A stretch of 64,000 bases of DNA from positions 81,873-145,872 of the forward strand of contig NZ_JACNMO010000012.1 of NCBI RefSeq assembly GCF_020622345.1, given 5' to 3'. This DNA comes from Roseobacter weihaiensis (GTDB lineage Bacteria > Pseudomonadota > Alphaproteobacteria > Rhodobacterales > Rhodobacteraceae). Of this stretch, positions 1-8,869 are shown in pieces; the stretch's first letter is position 1, and every line of letters starts with the position of its first letter. The notes beneath the pieces are model-generated. The model saw nothing but the letters and a program-made list of their open reading frames with translations, was not told where the DNA came from and did no database searches. The translations under genes were made by a program, and so were the position numbers.

Positions 1-417
1 GCGGTTGAGAAAGGCGCGGATGTAGAACTCCATCGAAAAGCGCTGCGTGGCCTGATAAAGCAGCGCCATCGCCCGGTCGCGATGGGTCTCAAGCCCATGG
101 CGCACCGCGAGAATACCCGGCACCGCATGGATGAACCGGCCAAAGTCATCATCCGTCTTGCTGGGATCCAACGGCGCGGGCATCGCCGCCTCCAGCGCGT
201 CAGCCATCGCGTCGAAACCGGTTGGCAACTGCGGCTCCAGACAGTCCGCAAGCCAATCGAGCCGCGCCATCAATTCACGCTCCGCAAAACCCGCAAGTGC
301 CGCTTTCTCAAAGCGCGGCGCATCGAAATCAGGCAGTGCGGCGCTGTATTCACCGGCAAGCTGCGCCACCGTTTCAGCGTTGAACAAATGGTCCTTGAGG
401 GAAAAACGCTCTGCCAT
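1..417 (-). CDS. DNA alkylation repair protein, AlkC-like (5' part, runs off the window)
   Basis: The reading frame opens at an ATG ending at 417 and stays open to base 1, giving 139 residues without a stop; the C-terminal part lies outside the window. The start (MAERFSLKDHLFNAETVAQL) and helix-rich text up to FSMEFYIRAFLNR resemble the COG4335/AlkC group of HEAT-repeat DNA alkylation repair proteins, which remove 3-methyl adducts from DNA. That is recall of the family pattern, not a search. It begins 3 nt after the stop of the upstream SDR gene, so the two are probably co-transcribed. The catalytic region cannot be checked because it is cut off. Confidence 0.6.
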   Translation of the reverse strand, partial: MAERFSLKDHLFNAETVAQLAGEYSAALPDFDAPRFEKAALAGFAERELMARLDWLADCLEPQLPTGFDAMADALEAAMPAPLDPSKTDDDFGRFIHAVPGILAVRHGLETHRDRAMALLYQATQRFSMEFYIRAFLNR

Positions 418-420
418 GGG

Positions 421-1200
421 TCAAATCGTTGCGTTGGTGGCACCGCCATCCAGAAGGATGTTCTGACCCACAATGAAGCCTGCGTGCTGTGAGCACAAAA
501 ACGCGCAGGTGGCGCCGAATTCATCCATCGTGCCGTAGCGCCGCGCCGGTATTGTCGCGGCCCTGCGCGCGCGGGCCTCTGTCAGGGAGATGCCTTCCTT
601 TTCAACAACAGTGTTGTCCAGCATATCCGCCCGGTCGGTGGCGTGAATGCCGGGGAGCAGGTTGTTGATGGTCACACCCTTTTCGGCAACCTGCCGACTG
701 GTGCCCGCCACATACCCGGTCAGACCGGTGCGCGCGGCGTTGGACAGCCCAAGTTGCGGGATCGGTGCTTTGACCGATTGCGATGTGATATTGACCACCC
801 GGCCCCAGCCCTGCGCCATCATCGCAGGCACCAGCGCCTTTATCATGGCGATCGGGGCCAGCATGTTGGCATCCAGCGCCTTGATAAAATCGTCGCGGTC
901 CCAGTCTTTCCAAAGGCCGGGGGGCGGCCCACCGGCATTGTTGACCAGAATATCCACATCCCCTGCCGCATCGAGCACTGCCGCGCGGCCCTCTTCGGTG
1001 GTGATATCAGCGGCCACTGCGGTCACCTCAACATCAAAGGCCGTGCGGATGCCCGCCGCCGCCGCCTCAAGCGCCTCAGCGCCGCGCGCATTCAGCACCA
1101 GATCAACACCGGCGCCAGCCAAGGCGCGCGCGCAGCCCAACCCCAGCCCCTTGGAGGAGGCGCAAACGACAGCGCGTTTACCATTAATGCCCAAATTCAT
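421..1200 (-). CDS. SDR family oxidoreductase with altered catalytic tetrad
   Basis: A 259-residue Rossmann-fold protein of the short-chain dehydrogenase type. It shows a modified glycine motif (ASSKGLGLG, residues 14-22), NNAG at 87-90, Asn112, Ser140 and a C-terminal FIVGQNILLDGGA typical of FabG-like members. At the usual YxxxK site it has Ser153 and Arg157 (SNAAR), exactly 13 residues after Ser140, so the general-base Tyr and Lys are missing. A divergent group of 3-oxoacyl-ACP-reductase-like SDRs with imperfect tetrads is known, and this probably belongs there; substrate unknown. The start is supported by AAAGGGAA upstream of the ATG. It precedes the alkylation repair gene by 3 nt. Confidence 0.85.
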   Translation of the reverse strand: MNLGINGKRAVVCASSKGLGLGCARALAGAGVDLVLNARGAEALEAAAAGIRTAFDVEVTAVAADITTEEGRAAVLDAAGDVDILVNNAGGPPPGLWKDWDRDDFIKALDANMLAPIAMIKALVPAMMAQGWGRVVNITSQSVKAPIPQLGLSNAARTGLTGYVAGTSRQVAEKGVTINNLLPGIHATDRADMLDNTVVEKEGISLTEARARRAATIPARRYGTMDEFGATCAFLCSQHAGFIVGQNILLDGGATNATI

Positions 1201-1333
1201 GTCATATTCCCTTTAACAGCAGATTGTGACTAGCACCAAAAAGGCAACACGCACCAGTAAAAGACAGCAACGCTGTTCTCACACCGCCCTGAGCACGCGT
1301 AAACCAAGCGCTTCACCGCACGAGATCAAATCT

Positions 1334-2347
1334 ATGGCCGATATGCCGGAACTGACATTGGAAACACACAACGTCCCGGTCTACCCGTCGGGTGACTTTG
1401 TTGTGGCAAATGGGGCTAATGAAGGGGATGCGATCAGCTTTGCCGACGATCTGGTGCTGGACGATATCTATACGCTTGCCCCCGCCGCGCAGACCCGAAA
1501 CATCGGGCTGCATCGTGGGCCGGACGGCAGCTACAAGGTCTCGCAGAGCAGCGCCGTTGGGCGGATCGGGGCAACGGTTCATCTCGATTGCACCGTCACG
1601 TTGATGAGCGACACAACCGAGGTCACGGATGTGTTGGTGTTGGTGGAGTTGGATAGCACAGGCCATGTGCAAGAGGTCTACGCCATGCCGCTGGTGCCGC
1701 TGCACGCGAAAGTGGATTATCGCCTTGTCGGTATCGACAGAAACGGCGCGGCACAAAAGCTGGCCCAGATGGCATGCGTTTCTTTCACACGGGGTACCGG
1801 CATTACGCTGGGATCAGGCCGCCAGCGCCCTGTCGAGGATCTGCGCCCCGGCGACCCCGTTCTGACCCGCGACAACGGGGTGCAACCACTGCGCTGGATC
1901 GGCCAGACCACCCAGCGGGCGGTTGGCGCCTTTGCCCCGATCCGGATTGCCGCCGGCACGCTGAACAATACCAATGACCTCATTGTCAGCCCCGATCATC
2001 GTCTGTTTGTCTATCAACGCGTGGATAAGCTGGGCGCGGGGCGCGCAGAGCTGCTGGTCAGGGCCGCCCATCTGGTCAACGGCACATCGGTGACGGTCCA
2101 ACGGGGCGGTTTTGTCGATTACTTTCAACTGCTTTTTGACACGCATCAGATCATCTACGCCGAAGGCATCGCCGCTGAATCCATGCTGGTCGATGCGCGC
2201 ACGGCCCAACTGCTGGATGAAACAACACGGGGCGCAATTGCCCCCGCGTCCAACCGGCAAAACAACCTCACCGCACTGGAGGTTGAAAAAACCCTGTTGG
2301 ACCGGCCTGACGCGGTCGATATTCTGCGTCATGCCTCCAAAGGCTGA
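1334..2347 (+). CDS. Hint-domain protein (Hedgehog/intein fold)
   Basis: A 337-residue protein with a C-terminal Hint module from about residue 148: SFTRGTGITL, then RPVEDLRPGDPVLTRDNG, RWIG, and the later VSPDHRLFVY and AEGIAAESML blocks. Roseobacter-group genomes carry many such proteins, often linked to secreted or surface proteins; their role is not settled. The first Hint residue, normally Cys in a CFTPGT-type motif, reads as Ser150 here, with a Cys two residues before. The N-terminal 140 residues form an unassigned beta-rich domain. The start at 1334 (MADMPELTLE) is chosen because the upstream extension back to 1226 is basic, low-complexity and unlike a conserved N-terminus; an ATG at 1343 is also possible. 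Confidence 0.8.
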   Translation: MADMPELTLETHNVPVYPSGDFVVANGANEGDAISFADDLVLDDIYTLAPAAQTRNIGLHRGPDGSYKVSQSSAVGRIGATVHLDCTVTLMSDTTEVTDVLVLVELDSTGHVQEVYAMPLVPLHAKVDYRLVGIDRNGAAQKLAQMACVSFTRGTGITLGSGRQRPVEDLRPGDPVLTRDNGVQPLRWIGQTTQRAVGAFAPIRIAAGTLNNTNDLIVSPDHRLFVYQRVDKLGAGRAELLVRAAHLVNGTSVTVQRGGFVDYFQLLFDTHQIIYAEGIAAESMLVDARTAQLLDETTRGAIAPASNRQNNLTALEVEKTLLDRPDAVDILRHASKG

Positions 2348-2405
2348 ACGCGGGCCGGTGCCTGATCTCTTGCGCTGACCGCCCCCCTCGCCTATAGCCC
2401 CAAGG

Positions 2406-4013
2406 ATGCTGGACACGTCGAAAAACCGTTCTGATCTGCCGCCCGAAATCGCGCGTCGCCGGACCTTTGCGATCATCTCGCACCCGGATGCGGGCAAGAC
2501 GACGCTGACGGAGAAATTCCTGCTCTTTGGCGGGGCGATCCAGATGGCGGGCCAGGTACGGGCCAAGGGCGAGGCGCGGCGCACACGCTCGGATTTCATG
2601 GCAATGGAAAAGGACCGGGGCATCTCGGTCTCGGCCTCGGCCATGTCCTTCGACTTCAAGGCGTTCCGGTTCAACCTCGTGGACACCCCCGGCCACTCGG
2701 ATTTTTCCGAGGACACCTACCGCACGCTGACCGCCGTGGATGCGGCCGTGATGGTCATTGACGGGGCCAAGGGGGTCGAAAGCCAGACGCAAAAGCTCTT
2801 TGAGGTCTGTCGCATGCGGGATCTGCCGATCCTGACCTTTTGCAACAAGATGGACCGCGAAAGCCGCGACGTCTTTGAGATCATTGATGAAATCCAGGAA
2901 AACCTCGCGATTGACGTGACCCCGGCCAGCTGGCCCATAGGGGTTGGACGGGATTTTATCGGCTGCTATGATATTCTGCGCGACCGGCTGGAGCTGATGG
3001 ACCGCGCGGATCGGAACCGGGTCTCGGACTCCATTGAAATCAACGGGCTGGACGACCCCAAACTGGCCGAGCACGTCCCCGCTGACCTGCTGGACAAGCT
3101 GCGCGAAGAGCTTGAAATGGCCCGCGCATTACTGCCCCCGCTGGATATGGCGGCAATGCACGAAGGCTCACTGACGCCGATCTGGTTCGGCTCCGCGATC
3201 AACTCCTTTGGCGTCAAGGAACTGATGGACGGGATTGCTACCTACGGGCCTGAGCCGCAGATTCAATCGGCAGAGCCACGCCAGATCCTGCCGGAAGAAC
3301 CCAAGGTGGCGGGTTTTGTCTTCAAGGTGCAGGCCAATATGGACCCCAAACACCGCGACCGGGTGGCCTTTGTCCGCCTCGCCTCGGGGCACTTCGAGCG
3401 CGGCATGAAACTGACCCACGTGCGGTCAAAAAAACCGATGGCCATCACCAACCCGGTGATGTTTCTCGCGTCCGACAGGGAGCTGGCCGAAGAGGCCTGG
3501 GCCGGGGACATCATCGGCATTCCCAACCACGGTCAATTGCGCATCGGGGACACCCTGACCGAAGGCGAAGCCATTCGCGTCACCGGCATCCCCTCCTTTG
3601 CCCCGGAACTGCTGCAAGGCGTGCGTGCCGGCGACCCGCTGAAAGCCAAACACCTGGAAAAGGCGCTGATGCAGTTTGCCGAAGAGGGGGCCGCCAAGGT
3701 CTTCAAACCCGCCATCGGGTCGGGCTTTGTGGTTGGGGTGGTGGGGCAATTGCAGTTCGAAGTCCTCGCCAGCCGGATCGAGCTTGAATACGGGCTGCCG
3801 GTCCGCTTCGACGCCTCGCAGTTCACCTCGGCGCGCTGGGTGAATGGTGATAAACAATCCGTTGATAAGTTTACGGAAAGCAACAAACAGCATATCGCAT
3901 ATGACCACGATGGCGACACCGTTTATCTGACCCGCCTACAATGGGACATTGACCGGGTCGAGCGCGACTATCCAGACATCCGGCTGACCGCGACCAAGGA
4001 AATGATGGTCTAG
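2406..4013 (+). CDS. prfC: Peptide chain release factor 3
   Basis: A 535-residue translational GTPase that recycles RF1/RF2 from the ribosome after peptide release. The GTP-binding elements are plain: SHPDAGKTT at 25-33, DTPGH at 93-97 and NKMD at 147-150, followed by the RF3 domain II and III sequence ending in VERDYPDIRLTATKEMMV. Length matches the family (about 530). The start MLDTSKNRSDLPPEIARRRT leaves a normal short N-terminal extension before the G domain. It sits 58 nt after the Hint gene and 16 nt before an unknown gene on the same strand. Confidence 0.97.
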   Translation: MLDTSKNRSDLPPEIARRRTFAIISHPDAGKTTLTEKFLLFGGAIQMAGQVRAKGEARRTRSDFMAMEKDRGISVSASAMSFDFKAFRFNLVDTPGHSDFSEDTYRTLTAVDAAVMVIDGAKGVESQTQKLFEVCRMRDLPILTFCNKMDRESRDVFEIIDEIQENLAIDVTPASWPIGVGRDFIGCYDILRDRLELMDRADRNRVSDSIEINGLDDPKLAEHVPADLLDKLREELEMARALLPPLDMAAMHEGSLTPIWFGSAINSFGVKELMDGIATYGPEPQIQSAEPRQILPEEPKVAGFVFKVQANMDPKHRDRVAFVRLASGHFERGMKLTHVRSKKPMAITNPVMFLASDRELAEEAWAGDIIGIPNHGQLRIGDTLTEGEAIRVTGIPSFAPELLQGVRAGDPLKAKHLEKALMQFAEEGAAKVFKPAIGSGFVVGVVGQLQFEVLASRIELEYGLPVRFDASQFTSARWVNGDKQSVDKFTESNKQHIAYDHDGDTVYLTRLQWDIDRVERDYPDIRLTATKEMMV

Positions 4014-4029
4014 AAACGGGTCAGGACGG

Positions 4030-4770
4030 ATGAGCGGCGCAGATCACATCTACCCGGGCGGTTTTGACCAACTGATGCGGGACTTTGAGCGCCGCTGCCG
4101 GTCCTTTAAGCAGGTCGATGCGGTCATCCCCCCGGCGGATATCGATCTCGACGCGCTTCACCAAGAGAAGCTGCCCCAGCTAGCTCAGCCCGGCGCAGAA
4201 GGCTCCCCCCGCTATGCCCAGGCAAAATGGGCCCGGTTGCACGCGGAGCTTGAGGGCGAAAGCGCGCTCTTTCTGCTCCACGCCATGTTGATCGCCATTC
4301 TGCGAAGGCGGGATCCACCGGCGGAAGCGGTCACTCTCTTCATACGTGTTTGGCGTGAAAAGGGCGACGCGATGGCGGGTGAATTGCCGGTCCGGTGGCT
4401 GATCTCGGCGGCGACGACTTTTGCCGACCATGGGGCAAACGGTGATCAGCGTGCCTTGGGCATGGGGCTGTCGCTGCTCTTTGACCTGATCAAGCTGCAT
4501 GACAGCGAACGGCGGCTGACCGGCAAACCGGGGAACGAGCTCTTTCGCCGCAGACGGTCCCGCGTGCGCCCATCGCTGGCGTTTGACATGGCGCCCTACG
4601 CAATCAGAGGCGGCGATCTGGATCGCAACATGCTCGCGCGTCTGTGGCGATTGTCCCGGCAGGATACCACCATCCGCCCGCTCGGCAAGCGGATGCTTGA
4701 GATGGTGATGACAGACAACAGAAGCATCTTTGCCCGCACGCAGAGGCTGAAAGGCCCAAAGCCACAGTGA
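4030..4770 (+). CDS. Conserved hypothetical protein, 246 aa
   Basis: I do not recognise a named domain. The protein is soluble, helix-rich and basic toward its C-terminus (RRRRSRVRPS near residue 175). It has no signal peptide or clear membrane segment; residues 80-95 (ALFLLHAMLIAILRRR) are hydrophobic but look like a buried helix. It starts 16 nt after prfC, so it is probably translated from the same message. Codon use matches its neighbours. The reading frame is supported by length, position and composition only. Confidence 0.7.
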   Translation: MSGADHIYPGGFDQLMRDFERRCRSFKQVDAVIPPADIDLDALHQEKLPQLAQPGAEGSPRYAQAKWARLHAELEGESALFLLHAMLIAILRRRDPPAEAVTLFIRVWREKGDAMAGELPVRWLISAATTFADHGANGDQRALGMGLSLLFDLIKLHDSERRLTGKPGNELFRRRRSRVRPSLAFDMAPYAIRGGDLDRNMLARLWRLSRQDTTIRPLGKRMLEMVMTDNRSIFARTQRLKGPKPQ

Positions 4771-4908
4771 TCCCCGCACGGCCTCTCAGGCCCGCCGGGC
4801 AGATCAACTGTCACAAAAGGGAGTGTTGCGGCTGAACAATCGCACGCCGGACACAAAACGGGCCGTGATTTCCGCAATTATTGTTCTGTTATCCACATCT
4901 GTTTGACC

Positions 4909-4938
4909 CTGCGCTTGCGAGTTGTTAAGCAAGCGCAG
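4909..4938 (+). promoter_or_regulatory. Stem-loop in the leader of the DEAD-box helicase gene
   Basis: A perfect 10-bp inverted repeat (CTGCGCTTGC at 4909-4918 and GCAAGCGCAG at 4929-4938) around the 10-nt loop GAGTTGTTAA lies about 90 nt before the helicase ATG. No T-run follows on either strand, so it is not a standard terminator. It sits in a 258-bp gap (4771-5028) that otherwise holds no gene I can support. Its place suggests a leader-RNA structure, possibly a target for the helicase itself or a cold-sensitive element; this is inference. Confidence 0.5.
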
Positions 4939-5028
4939 CATATCGCGGCAGGTGCCGCCCCTTGGGCCATGCGGGCCGGTATGAACGCTGCTGCGGGCCA
5001 AGGATGTGTCCGCAAACCACGGATACAT

Positions 5029-6480
5029 ATGACCAAATTTTCTGAGTTGAACCTCAATCCAAAAGTATTGAAAGCCGTCGACGAGGCCGGATACGAGACC
5101 CCCACCCCTATTCAGGCCGGTGCCATTCCGCCTGCGCTGGAAGGACGCGACGTTCTGGGCATTGCCCAGACCGGCACCGGAAAGACCGCAAGCTTCGTGC
5201 TGCCGATGATTACGCTGCTGGCGCGGGGGCGCGCACGCGCGCGCATGCCGCGCAGTCTTGTGCTCTGCCCGACACGGGAACTGGCCGCACAGGTGGCCGA
5301 AAACTTCGACACCTATACAAAACATCTCAAGCTGACCAAGGCGCTGCTGATCGGCGGCGTCTCGTTCAAGGAACAGGACAAGCTGATCGACAAGGGTGTC
5401 GATGTTCTGATCGCCACGCCCGGTCGTCTGCTCGATCACTTCGAGCGCGGCAAGCTCTTGTTGACCGGCGTGCAGATCATGGTGGTGGATGAGGCGGATC
5501 GGATGCTCGACATGGGGTTCATTCCCGATATCGAGCGGATTTTCAGCCTGACGCCTTTCACCCGCCAGACCTTGTTTTTCTCGGCCACCATGGCGCCGGA
5601 AATTGAGCGGATCACCAATACATTCCTGTCGGCCCCTGAACGCATCGAGGTGGCCCGGCAAGCGACCGCAAGCGAGACCATCGAACAGGGCGTCCTGATG
5701 TTCAAAGCATCCCGGCGAGACCGCGAAGGATCCGAGAAACGCAAGCTTTTGCGGGCCTTGATTGATGCGGAAGGCGAGAAATGCACCAATGCGATCATCT
5801 TCTGCAACCGCAAGTCGGATGTGGATATCGTCGCCAAGTCCCTGAAGAAATACAAGTATGATGCTGCCCCGATCCACGGGGATCTGGATCAGAGCCAGCG
5901 GACCCGCACCCTTGACGGTTTCCGGGATGGATCGCTGCGGTTTCTGGTGGCCTCTGACGTGGCTGCGCGCGGCCTTGATGTCCCTTCGGTCAGCCATGTG
6001 TTCAATTTTGACGTTCCCGGACATGCGGAGGATTACGTTCACCGGATCGGTCGCACCGGGCGTGCCGGGCGCGACGGCAAAGCCATCATGATCTGCGTGC
6101 CCCGCGATGAAAAGAACCTTGATGATATCGAGCGTCTGGTCCAGTCCGAGATCCCGCGACTGGAGAACCCTCAAGGCAGCCAGGTAGAGGAAGTGCCGCA
6201 AGAGGCCCCGCAGGACGAAAAACCCAAGCGCACCCGCAGCCGGAGCCGCAAGAAAGAGGCGGATCCCGCCGAGGTGGTCCCGCAGGACAACACCCCCGAG
6301 ACGCCAAAAGAGGCCGAAGCAGCCCCGGCCCCGGCAAAGGACGAGAAGCCCCGCGGGCGCACACGTGGCGGTCGGGGTCGGTCCAAGTCGAACGACCGTG
6401 GCGGCGAGGCGGTGGTCGGACTGGGCGATCATACTCCCGAATTTATCGGGCTCAGCTTCAAAGAACGTTACGCGAACTGA
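5029..6480 (+). CDS. DEAD-box ATP-dependent RNA helicase (RhlE-like)
   Basis: A 483-residue cytoplasmic RNA helicase. Motifs in order: Q-motif region GYETPTPIQ (21-29), AQTGTGKT (46-53), PTRELA (81-86), TPGR (130-133), DEAD (154-157), SAT, then the second RecA domain with ASDVAARGLD and HRIGRTGRAGRDG. From about residue 375 there is a long low-complexity tail, first acidic/Lys-rich, then Arg/Gly-rich (RGRTRGGRGRSKS), the usual RNA-binding extension of RhlE-type enzymes involved in ribosome assembly and RNA decay. The start at 5029 (MTKFSELNLNP) is chosen because the open frame before it has no family-like sequence. A long structured leader precedes it. Confidence 0.95.
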   Translation: MTKFSELNLNPKVLKAVDEAGYETPTPIQAGAIPPALEGRDVLGIAQTGTGKTASFVLPMITLLARGRARARMPRSLVLCPTRELAAQVAENFDTYTKHLKLTKALLIGGVSFKEQDKLIDKGVDVLIATPGRLLDHFERGKLLLTGVQIMVVDEADRMLDMGFIPDIERIFSLTPFTRQTLFFSATMAPEIERITNTFLSAPERIEVARQATASETIEQGVLMFKASRRDREGSEKRKLLRALIDAEGEKCTNAIIFCNRKSDVDIVAKSLKKYKYDAAPIHGDLDQSQRTRTLDGFRDGSLRFLVASDVAARGLDVPSVSHVFNFDVPGHAEDYVHRIGRTGRAGRDGKAIMICVPRDEKNLDDIERLVQSEIPRLENPQGSQVEEVPQEAPQDEKPKRTRSRSRKKEADPAEVVPQDNTPETPKEAEAAPAPAKDEKPRGRTRGGRGRSKSNDRGGEAVVGLGDHTPEFIGLSFKERYAN

Positions 6481-6615
6481 CGCCCCCTCACGACGGCCCC
6501 TCTCCAAAAGCGTCCGGCAACCGGGGGCCGATCCGCCCGATCCATTTCAGTGTCATTTTTTTAATGTTCTGGCTCTAAGGTCCATCTTGTTTGACCTTCC
6601 AAGAGGTGCTGTACC

Positions 6616-6942
6616 TTGAAAACCCCAATCCCGACCGCCACGCAAAGTGATCGACGGCAGCATACACGAAATCAGGTAAGTCTTGATTGCACATTGCACG
6701 CAGACAACTTCGAAATCAGCGGCAGGGTCGTTGATATCTCCGAAGGCGGTGCCGGTATTCGTCTGTTTTTCGAAACCGCCGAAGGTCTGAGCGCCGGTAT
6801 CAACAGCATCACCATCGACACAATCGGCAAGATACCCGCGACCCTGCGCTGGAAATCGGCTGACAGGCTGGGGGTTTCCTTTGACCGCAATCCAGAGGTT
6901 GTTGCCTTTCTCAAAGCCAATGGCCCTTCACAAGAGATGTGA
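6616..6942 (+). CDS. PilZ-domain protein (putative c-di-GMP receptor)
   Basis: A 108-residue single-domain protein. RRQHTRNQ at 13-20 fits the RxxxR half of the PilZ c-di-GMP signature and DISEGGAGIRL near 40-50 fits the D/NxSxxG half. The predicted role is sensing c-di-GMP and acting on an unknown partner. The start is TTG at 6616, supported by AAGAGG at 6601-6606; no ATG lies between them. It ends convergent to rnj across a 255-bp gap (6943-7197) in which I see no gene and no clear terminator. Confidence 0.82.
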   Translation: MKTPIPTATQSDRRQHTRNQVSLDCTLHADNFEISGRVVDISEGGAGIRLFFETAEGLSAGINSITIDTIGKIPATLRWKSADRLGVSFDRNPEVVAFLKANGPSQEM

Positions 6943-7197
6943 AAATCAGCGCCCTCTACGCATGAGACACAGGCGGGCCTTTCAGACATCGACCATGCGA
7001 TGACGCGGCAGCACCAAGCCCCGCCAGGCAAGTACCGCTCCAGGTCAACCTGTTAGATGGTCTGTACCTGATACCGTCTGGTCAAATCGAAACCCCGCGC
7101 CCCCGACACGGCAGGACCTGCCTTCGGCGACCTGATCGGTTGGCTCTCCCGATCGCATCTCCGAAACCGGGGCTGTCGGCATCAATGCAGACCCGGG

Positions 7198-8865
7198 CTA
7201 GCTCAATCGGCTGACCACCACGGTGACTTCGGGCTTTTTGCCGATCTCGTCCATTGACGTCTGACGGACGACACGCCGCAAACCTTCGTTGAGTTTTTCA
7301 TCGTCGCGCAGCGTCTTGGCCCCTGCCCGCCCGAGCCACTGGCCCAGATCCGCCTCAAGCACATCCACAAGCGAGGCATTGCTGCGCCCGGTTTCCGGCA
7401 GCCCCTTGATCTCGCACCACGGCTCGCCCAAGGGCTCGTCTTCTTCATCGACGATCAGCGTCACCACCACATGGCCGTTCAGCGCCATGCGAATGCGGTC
7501 GCGCACCACGCCGTCAAGCGCGCCGATCTGCACGGAGCCGTCGAGATAGGTCCGCCCGGTTTCGATGTATTCGGCGATTGTCGGCTGGTTCCCGGAAAGA
7601 TCGACCATCATCCCGTTCACGGCCAGCACACCGGTCATGCCATTGCTGTCGGCAAGCTTCACATGTTCGCGCAGGTGCCGGTGTTCGCCATGCATCGGGA
7701 TCAGCACCTGCGGTTTGACGATGCTGCTGAGCTGTTCCAGATCGGGCCGGTTCGCATGCCCCGAGACGTGATAGCGTCCAGAGCTGTCATCCACCACATC
7801 CACGCCCTTTTCAGAAAAGGCATTGATGATGCGGATCACCCCCTTTTCATTGCCGGGGATCGTCTTGGAGGAAAACAGGAACAGATCTCCCTCCTGCATC
7901 TCGATCCCCTGATACTTGCCACGCGCCAGCTGGGCCGAGGCCGCGCGACGCTCGCCTTGGCTGCCGGTGACCAGCAGCATGAGGTTTTCGCGCGGGATGG
8001 ATTTGGCGTCCTCCGGGCTGACCACGGTTGGAAAATCGGACAACACGCCGGTTTCGACCGCCGCTTCGATCATCCGGCGCATCGCCCGGCCCATCAGCAC
8101 AATCGACCGCCCCGCGGCCACGCCTGCATCTGCCAGCGTTTTCACCCGTGCCACGTTGGAGGCAAAGGTCGTGGCCACCACCATCCCGCTGGCCTGCTCA
8201 ACGAGCTTGGTGATTTCCGGCCCGACACTGGCCTCGGAGCGACCCGCATGGGCGGAAAATACATTGGTGCTGTCGCAGACCAGCGCCTTGACCCCGCCCT
8301 TGCTGACCTCGGCCCAGAGGTCGGGGTCAAACGGCTCCCCGACCAGCGGTGTCTCGTCCAGCTTGAAATCGCCGGAATGGATCACACGCCCCTCGGGGCT
8401 GTCGATCACCAGCGCAGAGCTTTCCGGGATCGAATGCGAGATCGGCAGAAAGCTCAGCTTGAAGGGGCCTGCGGTGATCTCTTGGGGATAGGCGGAAACC
8501 GTCTGCACCGCGTCTTCGGGGTGGCCATGCTCGGCCATCTTGCGGCGCGCGATATTCGCCGTGAAGGCGCGCGCATAGATCGGTGCGCGCAGATCCTCAT
8601 AGGTCAGTGCCACCGCGCCGACGTGGTCCTCATGCGCGTGGGTGATAAAGACCGCCTCGATCCGGTCGCGACGCTCCTTCAGCCAGGTGATGTCCGGCAG
8701 GATCAGATCCACACCGGGGCTACCGTCCATATCCGGGAACGCCACGCCCATATCCACGACAATCAGTCGTTCCCGGCCTAAGGCGCCATAGCCATAGACA
8801 TAGGCGTTCATACCAATTTCACCCGCCCCACCGAGGGGCAGGTAGATCAATCTTTCAGTGCTCAT
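7198..8865 (-). CDS. rnj: Ribonuclease J
   Basis: A 555-residue metallo-beta-lactamase/beta-CASP RNase with mixed endo- and 5'-3' exonuclease activity, used by alphaproteobacteria in RNA decay and rRNA maturation. Zinc motif HAHEDH at 76-81 is intact, and the beta-CASP part includes MHGEHRHLREH. The C-terminal domain ends KKPEVTVVVSRLS. The start at 8865 (MSTERLIYLPLGGAGEIG) is preferred over an in-frame ATG at 8895 that lies inside coaX; coaX ends 4 nt before 8865. It is the last gene of the nuoN-birA-coaX-rnj run. Confidence 0.95.
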   Translation of the reverse strand: MSTERLIYLPLGGAGEIGMNAYVYGYGALGRERLIVVDMGVAFPDMDGSPGVDLILPDITWLKERRDRIEAVFITHAHEDHVGAVALTYEDLRAPIYARAFTANIARRKMAEHGHPEDAVQTVSAYPQEITAGPFKLSFLPISHSIPESSALVIDSPEGRVIHSGDFKLDETPLVGEPFDPDLWAEVSKGGVKALVCDSTNVFSAHAGRSEASVGPEITKLVEQASGMVVATTFASNVARVKTLADAGVAAGRSIVLMGRAMRRMIEAAVETGVLSDFPTVVSPEDAKSIPRENLMLLVTGSQGERRAASAQLARGKYQGIEMQEGDLFLFSSKTIPGNEKGVIRIINAFSEKGVDVVDDSSGRYHVSGHANRPDLEQLSSIVKPQVLIPMHGEHRHLREHVKLADSNGMTGVLAVNGMMVDLSGNQPTIAEYIETGRTYLDGSVQIGALDGVVRDRIRMALNGHVVVTLIVDEEDEPLGEPWCEIKGLPETGRSNASLVDVLEADLGQWLGRAGAKTLRDDEKLNEGLRRVVRQTSMDEIGKKPEVTVVVSRLS

Positions 8866-8869
8866 AGGA

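Noticed and set aside
4804..6507. 567-codon minus-strand frame
   Set aside because: Antisense of the helicase gene; no start signal and no recognisable domain.
6494..6530. 7-bp inverted repeat after the helicase gene as a terminator
   Set aside because: The loop is 23 nt long and no T-run follows directly; the T-rich stretch is about 25 nt further on.
7110..7122. GGCAGG-A-CCTGCC as a terminator of rnj
   Set aside because: A 1-nt loop cannot form a hairpin at full stem length and no T-run follows; at most a small palindrome.
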